The notes beneath the pieces are model-generated. The model worked only from the letters and a program-made list of their open reading frames with translations, was not told where the DNA came from and did no database searches. A stretch of DNA of 64,000 nt, taken from NCBI GenBank assembly GCA_949294195.1, contig CASFGK010000026.1, positions 60,718-124,717 of the forward strand, given 5' to 3'. Shown here piece by piece: positions 35,209 through 42,913 of the stretch. The stretch comes from an uncultured Bacteroidales bacterium. Its GTDB lineage: Bacteria > Bacteroidota > Bacteroidia > Bacteroidales > UBA932. The position numbers and the translations under genes are program-made. The stretch's first letter is position 1; every line of letters begins with the position of its first letter.

Positions 35209-37665
35209 ATGAAAGAAAAGACGACGAAGCTCTGGTGCGCAATATCAGCATGGGGACTGCTTATAGTTTTGGTATTGCTTTTTATCGATTCATTTGCGGA
35301 TTTGACAAGAGTCGGAAGGATTAAGGAAAAAATGAAAGAAAACAAGGAAAACAAAGAGGCTTTCATCGGAAAGCCGGAGATTGAAATAAAGGACGGTGTC
35401 TTTACACCGGAGGCCATGCTGGCAATGGGACGTTTGTCAGATCCACAGGTCTCGCCTGACGGCAAGAAGATACTTTATGGGATATCCTATATATCCATAG
35501 AACAGAACAGGTCATGCAACAACCTTTATATCTGTAACATAGACGGTTCTTCAGCACAAATGCTCACAGCAGAGGGCAAAAGTTTCTCCAATGCACGGTG
35601 GAGTGCAGACGGTAAGAGTATTGCCTTTATTCAGGGCGGTCAGATATGGACAGCCCGGCTGAAAGGAAAGGACGGGGCATATCGTCTCGGGAAGAAAATG
35701 AAAATATCCGATATCCCGGCCGGCATCAGTCAGTTCGCACTTTCTCCGGACCAGAGCAAGGTGATGTATGTAAGCACTATACAGAGCGCTCTCAAAAAAC
35801 CGTCCGATCTGTACGGAGACCTGGACAAGTCAGATGCCATATCTGCCGATGACCTGATGTACAGGCACTGGGATCACTGGGTAAAGGAAGTGCCGCACAC
35901 ATTTGTGGCGGATTTCACTTTTGGCGAGGACGGCAGGGGAAGCATCACTCCTGAGACATCCAGGGACATACTCGCTGCAGAGAATGAGATATACGAGCTT
36001 CCGACAGAGCCTTTCAGCGGAATCGAGCAGCTTGCATGGAGTCCGGACGGAAAAACCATAGCCTATTCATGCCGCAAGCTTACAGGGAAGAAATACGCGT
36101 TCTCAACAAATACGGAAATCTATTTATATGATGTAGAATCCGGTGAGTGTACGCAGCTTACGATGGGAGGAGGGTACGATACAAACCCGGTATGGTCTCC
36201 TGACGGAAGCAGACTGTGCTGGATAAGTATGGAACGTGACGGATTCGAAGCCGACAAGCAGAGGCTTATGGTCGCGGACATCGACTGGGCGGTACCGGTA
36301 AAAGGTTCAGGATCAAGTGCATCCCGGCTGCCGCTGTTTTCAGATATTAAGGATGTCACCTCGTCATTCAAGTACAATGCTTCCTCCCCTGTCTGGAGTC
36401 CGGATTCGGAAGATATATACTTCTCCGCGCTTGCCGAAGGCATCCAGGGGATTTTCAAGGCTGCCGGAGCACCGGACTGGAAAATAGAAAGGATTACGGG
36501 AGACGACCTTTGGTTCGACTTCAATTCACCGTTCCATATAGCAGAATCTGACGGTGCTGCAGTTCTTCTCGCCGACTACAGCAGCATGGACTTCCCTACC
36601 GAGCTTGTTTCCATAAGAATCGGGGAAACCGAGCCGGCGGAAGCTCCCGGCGGGACTGTAAAGATGACTTCTCTTGAAGTCGCACATTCCACGCCTCTTG
36701 AAGCAGAATGTGAAATCACCCCGAAACCTGTACATATCAGCAGGATTTCACATGTAAATGATGACATTCTCTCGCAGCTTGACCCGGTAAAGACCGAAGC
36801 ACGCCATATCAGGACCGCTGACGGTGAAGACATGCTTACATGGGTGGTCTATCCTCCTCATTTCGATGCAGGGAAAGAATATCCTTCCATCCTTATCTGT
36901 CTGGGAGGCCCACAGGGCACTCTCAGCCAAGGGTGGTCATATAGGTGGAACTATCGCCTGATGGCATCGCAAGGATATATTACAGTTCTGCCAAACAGGC
37001 ACGGTACCACGGCTTTCGGACAGGAGTGGACCGAGCAGATTTCGGGCGACTATCCGGGACTGAACATGCAGGACTATCTGGCAGCAGCGAAAACACTCAA
37101 GGCAGAGCCTTATGTAGGGAAAATGGCAGCATGCGGAGCGAGCTACGGCGGTTATTCGGTCTATTATCTGTGCGGTACTCACGGTGATACATTTGACGCT
37201 TTCGTCGCCCACGCGGGCATTTTCAATGAAGAGCACATGTATATGACCACGGAAGAAATGTGGTTCCCGAACTGGGACAACGGCGGACTTCACACCTGCG
37301 AGACCGACCCTCGTGTAGGAACTGCAGACTGCCCTGTAGGCCCGGCAGGTGACGGTGAAACGTTCGGAGGCATCCGTCAGGGAGGCTCACCATGGAGTTC
37401 GGCGCCTAAGGCAGAACGCCATTACAGGCTGTCGCCTCACAACCTTGTGACAAACTGGCACACCCCTATCCTGGTGACACACGGAGGGATGGACTTCCGC
37501 GTCCCTGTAGACGAAGGTATGGCGGCATACAACGCTGCGCAGCTGATGGGAGTTCCTTCAAGACTCATCGTCTTTCCGGATGAAAACCACTGGATCCTGA
37601 AACCGCAGAACGCCCTCTACTGGCACAGGGAATATTTCCGCTGGCTGGACCGCTGGCTGAAATGA
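35209..37665 (+). CDS. S9-family (prolyl oligopeptidase type) peptidase
   Basis: An 818-residue envelope peptidase. A signal anchor (LWCAISAWGLLIVLVLLFIDS, residues about 8-28) is followed by a charged spacer. A beta-propeller of WD40-like repeats comes next (pattern SPDGKKILYGIS, SADGKSIAF, SPDGKTIAYS). The C-terminal alpha/beta-hydrolase domain starts near 555, with the nucleophile serine in GASYGGYSVYYL, the Asp in THGGMDFRVP and the His in DENHWILK. It resembles dipeptidyl-peptidase types such as DPP5 that supply peptides to amino-acid-fermenting Bacteroidales; exact specificity unknown. Confidence 0.9.
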   Translation: MKEKTTKLWCAISAWGLLIVLVLLFIDSFADLTRVGRIKEKMKENKENKEAFIGKPEIEIKDGVFTPEAMLAMGRLSDPQVSPDGKKILYGISYISIEQNRSCNNLYICNIDGSSAQMLTAEGKSFSNARWSADGKSIAFIQGGQIWTARLKGKDGAYRLGKKMKISDIPAGISQFALSPDQSKVMYVSTIQSALKKPSDLYGDLDKSDAISADDLMYRHWDHWVKEVPHTFVADFTFGEDGRGSITPETSRDILAAENEIYELPTEPFSGIEQLAWSPDGKTIAYSCRKLTGKKYAFSTNTEIYLYDVESGECTQLTMGGGYDTNPVWSPDGSRLCWISMERDGFEADKQRLMVADIDWAVPVKGSGSSASRLPLFSDIKDVTSSFKYNASSPVWSPDSEDIYFSALAEGIQGIFKAAGAPDWKIERITGDDLWFDFNSPFHIAESDGAAVLLADYSSMDFPTELVSIRIGETEPAEAPGGTVKMTSLEVAHSTPLEAECEITPKPVHISRISHVNDDILSQLDPVKTEARHIRTADGEDMLTWVVYPPHFDAGKEYPSILICLGGPQGTLSQGWSYRWNYRLMASQGYITVLPNRHGTTAFGQEWTEQISGDYPGLNMQDYLAAAKTLKAEPYVGKMAACGASYGGYSVYYLCGTHGDTFDAFVAHAGIFNEEHMYMTTEEMWFPNWDNGGLHTCETDPRVGTADCPVGPAGDGETFGGIRQGGSPWSSAPKAERHYRLSPHNLVTNWHTPILVTHGGMDFRVPVDEGMAAYNAAQLMGVPSRLIVFPDENHWILKPQNALYWHREYFRWLDRWLK

Positions 37666-37720
37666 TAACCCGGCTCAAAAGCCCTGCAGCCGAAGGATCT
37701 GCTTATAAAACAACCTGTAC

Positions 37721-38923
37721 ATGAAACGCTATACAACTATAACCTTATTGCTTGCCACTGTCTTTCATTGTCTTGTGCTTTCCGGCCGATGTCCGGAAGA
37801 ACACGCAGACGCTATCATGCCGGCTGGAGATTCTTTGCCTGCCAGGCAGGAAAAAGCCTTGTTTCCGGTAGATAATGTAGACATGGTATTTCAGATGAGG
37901 GGCTCGCTCAGGGCCGAATTCCCCCGGAACGGCAATGTTTCAGCCAGATTCAGAATGGATGATCTCAGATGGAATATTGAAGGTCAGGCAGGGGAAAAGG
38001 TATACTATCGCTTCAGACAAGCCCTTACGAAAGGATTCACTTCTTTGACACTGGAAAACCTGGTATCTTCGGTAAATTATGCTTATGTCAAATGGCATGC
38101 ATCTCCGAAAGCCACGTTGACTTTCGGAAAGAATGTCCTGGCGCTCGGGGGGCACGAATTCGATGCCGTACCGGTATATGTAATACAGTTCAGCGACTTC
38201 GGCAGCAGTCTTTCGTCATACCAGATGGGTGTAAGCGCCGAATGGCACATGAACGGTTCCCATGACCTCATCTTCCAGCTGAGCAACTTCAGAGGAGTGA
38301 CCGACAACGAATTCTATTACGGAGAACTTCCCGGAGATACGACGCCTACCGATTTCCCTTTCATAGGCACTGTAAACTGGAACGGAGACTTTCTGGACGA
38401 CCAGTCGCTGAAACTGAGATATTCAGCCTCATACGGACACCAGACACAAGATAAGGGAGTGTGGATAGTCGAGCTCGGCCATTCATACCGGCAGAAAAGA
38501 TGGGGAGCGTTCCTTGATCTGATCTGGTCAAGGCAAGGGCTTGATGTAAGCAGTATAATGAGCAGCAGCGCCGTTTTCAGCGACGGCAGACAGCGGACTC
38601 TCCAGAATACGGAATATCTGACAGCTGTCGGATACCTGCATTTCTTTTTCAGCCCGAGTTTTTCCGCATTTGCCAAAGGGGCGTGGGAATGTGCCGGAAT
38701 ATATGAACCTTATATGGATATAGACCGCGGAGTCTACAGAACAAACTGGAACGCACAGTGCTGTCTGCAGTATATGCCCACCAAAGACAGCAACTTCAGG
38801 TTGTTCGCCCATTACAACTATTACGGCAGGCACGCGACCGGAAAGGGACTGAGCCTCGGCATGAGCAGCCTGACGGAACACAGGATTTCGCTTGGAATCA
38901 TCTATATTATGAAAGTATTGTAG
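37721..38923 (+). CDS. Porin-like outer-membrane beta-barrel protein
   Basis: A 400-residue protein with a signal peptide (MKRYTTITLLLATVFHCLVLSG). After a linker of about 30 residues it is almost entirely amphipathic strands rich in Tyr, Trp, Phe and Gly, such as LTFGKNVLALGGHEFDAV and WIVELGHSYRQKRWGAFLDL. This resembles the OprP/phosphate-selective porin type found in Bacteroidota. The end IIYIMKVL is unusual since it lacks a terminal Phe or Trp. No substrate is suggested. It is 55 bases downstream of the S9 peptidase and one base upstream of the GSCFA gene. Confidence 0.72.
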   Translation: MKRYTTITLLLATVFHCLVLSGRCPEEHADAIMPAGDSLPARQEKALFPVDNVDMVFQMRGSLRAEFPRNGNVSARFRMDDLRWNIEGQAGEKVYYRFRQALTKGFTSLTLENLVSSVNYAYVKWHASPKATLTFGKNVLALGGHEFDAVPVYVIQFSDFGSSLSSYQMGVSAEWHMNGSHDLIFQLSNFRGVTDNEFYYGELPGDTTPTDFPFIGTVNWNGDFLDDQSLKLRYSASYGHQTQDKGVWIVELGHSYRQKRWGAFLDLIWSRQGLDVSSIMSSSAVFSDGRQRTLQNTEYLTAVGYLHFFFSPSFSAFAKGAWECAGIYEPYMDIDRGVYRTNWNAQCCLQYMPTKDSNFRLFAHYNYYGRHATGKGLSLGMSSLTEHRISLGIIYIMKVL

Positions 38924-38924
38924 C

Positions 38925-39797
38925 ATGATCAGACTCCAGACACCGGTAGATACGGGGAAAAGCCGTATCGGTATTTCATACAAAGACAGAATCATGATTC
39001 TTGGAAGCTGTTTTGCCGACAACGTCGGCAGGAAAATGGCCGATCTGGGATTCAATGTCTGTGTCAATCCTTTCGGCACTCTTTATAACCCCGTGTCTGT
39101 CAGCAACTCAGTCCAAAGGCTGGAATGCGGCATACAGTTTTCAGAAGACGACTGCATCCGGATGGGAAGCGGCTCCGATCTGATATGCTCCTTCAGCCAT
39201 CATACTTCTTTCGCAAGAGAAACGGCGGATGAATTCCTGGAAAACGCAAATGCCCGGCTCGCAGAAGCCATGGAATTCTACCGCAATTGCAACAAAGTGA
39301 TAATCACGCTCGGAACCAGCTGGTGTTTCAGGCATATCGGCACTGGCCGGATTGTATCGAACTGTCTGAAACGTGATGCAAAAGAGTTTGTCAGACTGAA
39401 GCTGGACATATCTGCGGAAGTCGGAATCCTGCAGCAGATAATACGTAAGGCTCCGGAGAAAAGTTTTATAATGACCGTAAGTCCTATCCGGCATCTGAAA
39501 GACGGAGCGCATGGGAACCAGCTCAGCAAGGCCGCCCTGCTTCTGGCGGAAGATGAACTCTGCGGGATGTTTCCCGGCAGATGCGAATACTTCCCAGCAT
39601 ACGAGATCATTATGGACGAACTGAGGGACTACAGGTTCTATGCAGAAGACATGACACATCCTTCAGACCAGGCCGTAAACTATATCTGGGAGCGTTTCTG
39701 TGATTTCGCCCTCCCTGATTCAGAGCGCCCGCTGCTTGCTGAGAAGGAAAAGGAGCTCCGCAGGTCCAGACATGTCTTTGGCAGGATGAAAGCATAG
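38925..39797 (+). CDS. GSCFA-domain protein
   Basis: A 290-residue protein of the GSCFA family, named for the motif ILGSCFADNVG near residue 25. Further conserved positions are NPFGTLYNP, ITLGTSWCF and SPIRHLKDG, with HPSDQAVNYIW near the C-terminus. The arrangement of Gly-Ser and later Asp/His is like SGNH-type hydrolases, which suggests an esterase or acyl hydrolase acting on glycans; substrate not established. No signal peptide, so probably cytoplasmic. Starts one base after the porin-like gene stops. Confidence 0.85.
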   Translation: MIRLQTPVDTGKSRIGISYKDRIMILGSCFADNVGRKMADLGFNVCVNPFGTLYNPVSVSNSVQRLECGIQFSEDDCIRMGSGSDLICSFSHHTSFARETADEFLENANARLAEAMEFYRNCNKVIITLGTSWCFRHIGTGRIVSNCLKRDAKEFVRLKLDISAEVGILQQIIRKAPEKSFIMTVSPIRHLKDGAHGNQLSKAALLLAEDELCGMFPGRCEYFPAYEIIMDELRDYRFYAEDMTHPSDQAVNYIWERFCDFALPDSERPLLAEKEKELRRSRHVFGRMKA

Positions 39798-39832
39798 TCC
39801 TGTTTTCTTTCAGGAATCTTTTTTGTAAAAAT

Positions 39833-39862
39833 TTGCAAAGTATTATTTTGTTTCTATATTTG
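39833..39862 (+). promoter_or_regulatory. Bacteroidota-type promoter for the ABC-GntR operon
   Basis: TTG at 39833-39835, 19 bases, TATATTTG at 39855-39862: a full consensus match. The start falls near 39868, inside the inverted repeat that follows, so a bound repressor would block initiation. Confidence 0.82.
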
Positions 39863-39865
39863 CAG

Positions 39866-39885
39866 TGTATTAATAAACTAATACA
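39866..39885. promoter_or_regulatory. Operator of the YtrA-type GntR regulator (inverted repeat)
   Basis: TGTATTA (39866-39872) and TAATACA (39879-39885), spacer ATAAAC. The left edge reads AGTGTA and the right TACAGC, close to the AGTGTA-N13-TACACT operator known for YtrA-type regulators. It overlaps the predicted transcription start of the operon that ends in the GntR gene. Confidence 0.78.
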
Positions 39886-39914
39886 GCGAATATCCAAAAC
39901 AAAATCATACTGCA

Positions 39915-40742
39915 ATGATAAACATTGACAACATCACATTCAGCTACGGAAACAATGTCGTACTGAAAAATATCACGATGCATCTTGAAGAAGGCAAAAT
40001 CTACGGTCTTCTCGGGGAAAACGGAGTCGGCAAGACTACCCTGCTCACCCTTCTCTGCGGACTCAAGAAAGTCAGATCCGGTTCCATAGAAATCGACGGA
40101 CACATCCCTTTCAACCGTGAGCCCTCATTCCTCTCTCTTGAATATTTCCTGAGCGATGAAGTCGCACCGATGCCGGTTCCGGCAGAAAGATTCGCATTGT
40201 CTTACGGGAAATTCTGGGAAAAGTTCGACATGGGCAAATTTTCGGAACTTATGGGCATCTTCGAGACAGACACTTCCCAGAAAATGAACAGGATGTCGTT
40301 CGGGCAGCTCAAGAAAACCTATATTTCGTTCGCCCTCGCCTGCAACTGCAAATACCTTTTCATGGACGAGCCGACAAACGGTCTGGATATCCCGTCAAAG
40401 GCACAGTTCAGGAAAGCTGTCACGAAATACACCGCAGAGGATTCCACCCTTCTCATTTCCACCCATCAGGTCCGTGACCTGGAAAACATCATCGATCCGA
40501 TAATAATCCTCGACCGTCAGGATGTCCTGCTGAACGCTTCAATCGCGGAAATTGCAGACAAACTCACATTCGACTACAGCAACGAAAAGAATCCTCACGC
40601 CCTCTACAGCGAAGTGACCCCTGGCGGCAGCGTTCAGGTATATCTGAATACCGGAGACGGGGAAAGCAAGGTCAACATCGAGGCCCTGTTCAACACCGTT
40701 CATCTTCATAAGGAACTGATCAAAGGCCTGTTCAGAAAATAA
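39915..40742 (+). CDS. ABC transporter ATP-binding protein
   Basis: A 275-residue ATPase. Walker A is GLLGENGVGKTTLLTL (about 31-46), the signature is MSFGQLKKT instead of LSGGQ, Walker B is YLFMDEPTNGLD, and the switch His is in ISTHQVRD. The C-terminal about 70 residues are a domain of unknown role. It belongs to an exporter with the two membrane proteins that follow and the GntR repressor, an arrangement like the Bacillus ytr system of cell-envelope stress. The eight-base gap to the next gene supports one transcript. Confidence 0.92.
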   Translation: MINIDNITFSYGNNVVLKNITMHLEEGKIYGLLGENGVGKTTLLTLLCGLKKVRSGSIEIDGHIPFNREPSFLSLEYFLSDEVAPMPVPAERFALSYGKFWEKFDMGKFSELMGIFETDTSQKMNRMSFGQLKKTYISFALACNCKYLFMDEPTNGLDIPSKAQFRKAVTKYTAEDSTLLISTHQVRDLENIIDPIIILDRQDVLLNASIAEIADKLTFDYSNEKNPHALYSEVTPGGSVQVYLNTGDGESKVNIEALFNTVHLHKELIKGLFRK

Positions 40743-40749
40743 AACCGCC

Positions 40750-41550
40750 ATGGCACGCAAAGATTCATTCGATTCAGACAGGTTCGGGAAATACTTTTCC
40801 TTTGAACTGAAAGAAACGGTCCGTTCACAAGGGCTGTTCGTCTTGCTGTCCGGGCTGGTTCCGCTGATGTTCTTCATCATATCGGTACTTTTCTCCTCTC
40901 TGTATGACGCTGAGAATCTTGAAGATTTCTGGAGCGGATACTGTTTCTTCAAGATACTGATAGCGACAGTGGCATTCGTCCTGTTCTTCCTGGTCTTCCC
41001 GATAGTAAGATACGGAAAGCTTACGGACAGGAGGGAGGGTGTGATGCCGGTCCTTTTACCGGCGTCCCATACGGAAAAATTCTGCTGTTCCGTGCTGGTT
41101 TCCGTGATAATCGCCCCCGTTGTCTTTTTGACACTGTATCTGGGGAGCGATGCCGTACTGAGCACACTGTTCCCTTTATCCGGCAAATCCCTGGCAGGAT
41201 CTTTCCTTGAATATAAACTCGTTTCATACAACGAAGATTTCGGTTTTTCACTTGCAAGCACTTATGCATTCTTCCTGCCTCCGATGGTATCGTTTGCCGG
41301 ACTTGCCGGAGGCGCCCTGTTCAAAAAGAACAAGATAACCAAGACATTCTTCTCATGCGCCGTCGCATTTATCCTTTTCTTTATGGTAGTGATAAGCATT
41401 ATCGACTCGCTGTATATGAGTAAGAGTGCGGAGCAGATCGCTGAAATGGTCGTCCGCAACTGCACATGGTTCTGGTACACCGTGCAGACTGTCACGGCGG
41501 CAGGATTCGGAGTCTATTATTGGAAACGTACCGGGACAATAGAACTTTAG
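40750..41550 (+). CDS. ABC transporter permease (first)
   Basis: A 266-residue membrane protein with about six hydrophobic helices, for example LFVLLSGLVPLMFFIISVLF and ATVAFVLFFLVFPIVRYG. The cytoplasmic loop LTDRREGVMPVLLPASHTEKF resembles the second permease's ITEKRAGSMFTLLPASSLEKA, so the two are paralogues. It pairs with the ATPase eight bases upstream. It has no known family motif for substrate, but the arrangement is that of an ABC-2-type exporter. Confidence 0.8.
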   Translation: MARKDSFDSDRFGKYFSFELKETVRSQGLFVLLSGLVPLMFFIISVLFSSLYDAENLEDFWSGYCFFKILIATVAFVLFFLVFPIVRYGKLTDRREGVMPVLLPASHTEKFCCSVLVSVIIAPVVFLTLYLGSDAVLSTLFPLSGKSLAGSFLEYKLVSYNEDFGFSLASTYAFFLPPMVSFAGLAGGALFKKNKITKTFFSCAVAFILFFMVVISIIDSLYMSKSAEQIAEMVVRNCTWFWYTVQTVTAAGFGVYYWKRTGTIEL

Positions 41551-41555
41551 ATATT

Positions 41556-42317
41556 ATGAAAAACGACATATTCTCATTTTCACGATTCGGCAGATATTGC
41601 AGCAGCAGCCTTGCCTCCATCTGCTCGGGCAAAGGCCTGAGCATACTCGCCTTCGGCCTTATGCCTGTGTATGTTTTCGTGCTTGACATCCTGTTTTCTT
41701 CATTCGGGCACGACTACCAGTACATGTTTGCCTCTTCAAGAAGTGCATTCTTTGCCATCACCGGAGCTATATTCGTCATCTGGATGCCCGCAGCCTGCTA
41801 CGGTCATATCACGGAAAAACGGGCCGGCTCGATGTTTACGCTTTTACCTGCATCAAGTCTTGAAAAGGCCCTCAGTATGATTGTCAATACCATGATCATC
41901 ATACCTTTGTCGTTCCTTGCAATATATTTTGCCCTGGACCTGCTGATCACCCTGGCTGTGGGCACTCCTGTCAAGGATTCGATTGTGGTATATTTATTTA
42001 CGGAACCGTTGACTCCTGTGGAACTGCCGTTTCCTGACATGCTGCTTTCCGCTGTCAACAACATGCTGGTTTTCCTGTTGGGTGCTGTCTTTTTCAAAAG
42101 GCACAAGATCGCAAAGACAATACTTGTACTGATGGGAATCTCCATCGTGGTTTCTTTCGGTGTGGCATCAGTAATAAATGCCATTGGCATAGACTGGGTA
42201 AACTTTGCTGATTTTGACATGGAGAGCCTTTTCTTATGGAACACCGTATGGTCATGCATCTTGTGTGTGGCGTTAGGCGCAGGCATATTTTTCAGAATCA
42301 GGAAAATCCAATACTAG
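41556..42317 (+). CDS. ABC transporter permease (second, paralogue)
   Basis: A 253-residue protein from ATG 41556, five bases after the previous stop. An in-frame upstream extension at 41466 overlaps the first permease and is rejected. About six transmembrane segments; the order and the loop RAGSMFTLLPASSLEKA mirror the first permease, indicating an old duplication and a heterodimeric channel with the ATPase at 39915. Followed by the GntR gene at six bases. Confidence 0.82.
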   Translation: MKNDIFSFSRFGRYCSSSLASICSGKGLSILAFGLMPVYVFVLDILFSSFGHDYQYMFASSRSAFFAITGAIFVIWMPAACYGHITEKRAGSMFTLLPASSLEKALSMIVNTMIIIPLSFLAIYFALDLLITLAVGTPVKDSIVVYLFTEPLTPVELPFPDMLLSAVNNMLVFLLGAVFFKRHKIAKTILVLMGISIVVSFGVASVINAIGIDWVNFADFDMESLFLWNTVWSCILCVALGAGIFFRIRKIQY

Positions 42318-42323
42318 AAGATC

Positions 42324-42677
42324 ATGGAATTCGATTCAAACAAACCTATATTTCTCCAGATATACGACTCGATATGCGAGCGTATTCTCAGCGGAGAGTC
42401 CCGGGAAGGATCAAGGATCCTGTCCGTGAGGGAACTGGGCGCAGAAATAGGAGTAAATCCCAACACGGTAATGCGCAGTTACGAAAGGCTTACCAATGAC
42501 GGAATAATCTTCAACAGGAGGGGTATCGGATATTTCATCTGCGAAGGGGCCAGGGAGAAAGTGCTGGAAAAGATGAGGGAAGATTTCATGCAGAATGAAC
42601 TTCCGGGTATCCTGAAAAAAATCAAGTTGTTGGGAATCAGTCCAGAAGTGCTTCTGAAAACGTCGGAGGGAAATTAG
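42324..42677 (+). CDS. GntR-family regulator, YtrA subfamily
   Basis: A 117-residue repressor. The N-terminal winged helix, KPIFLQIYDSICERILSGE, then ILSVRELGAEIGVNPNTVMR and YERLTNDGIIFNRRGIGYF, is the GntR DNA-binding domain. The C-terminal about 45 residues are the short dimerisation tail of the YtrA subfamily, not a ligand-binding domain. It is last in the ABC operon and should repress it through the inverted repeat at 39866-39885. The inducer is unknown; in Bacillus, wall-active antibiotics relieve the YtrA repressor. Confidence 0.93.
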   Translation: MEFDSNKPIFLQIYDSICERILSGESREGSRILSVRELGAEIGVNPNTVMRSYERLTNDGIIFNRRGIGYFICEGAREKVLEKMREDFMQNELPGILKKIKLLGISPEVLLKTSEGN

Positions 42678-42711
42678 CCGTTTCCCGGCATAACATGAAT
42701 ATTGATGATAC

Positions 42712-42758
42712 AGGCCTGGCGCTTATGGTATTCCGAATATCCATAATACTCCAGGCCT
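42712..42758. repeat. Nested inverted repeat after the ABC-GntR operon
   Basis: AGGCCTGG (42712-42719) pairs with CCAGGCCT (42751-42758) and inner TTATGG (42723-42728) with CCATAA (42741-42746). This makes a strong stem-loop 35 bases after the GntR stop. Neither side has a T-run. It might protect the mRNA 3' end or act as a Rho-independent pause. Confidence 0.6.
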
Positions 42759-42913
42759 TCTCCTGTGCCGGTATCCTGCTGAAAGGACAACAGACTGAAA
42801 GAGTTTGCCGAATGAAAAAAACAGGCTATATTTAGGCTTTGCATGTTTATCACATGACGCATTTCCGGACATAGCCGGGAAATCTGACAGAAAACACCAA
42901 AATTACTGGATAT

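Noticed and set aside
42695-42838. A 47-codon plus-strand frame after the GntR gene
   Set aside because: The frame runs through the nested hairpin and no start signal supports it.
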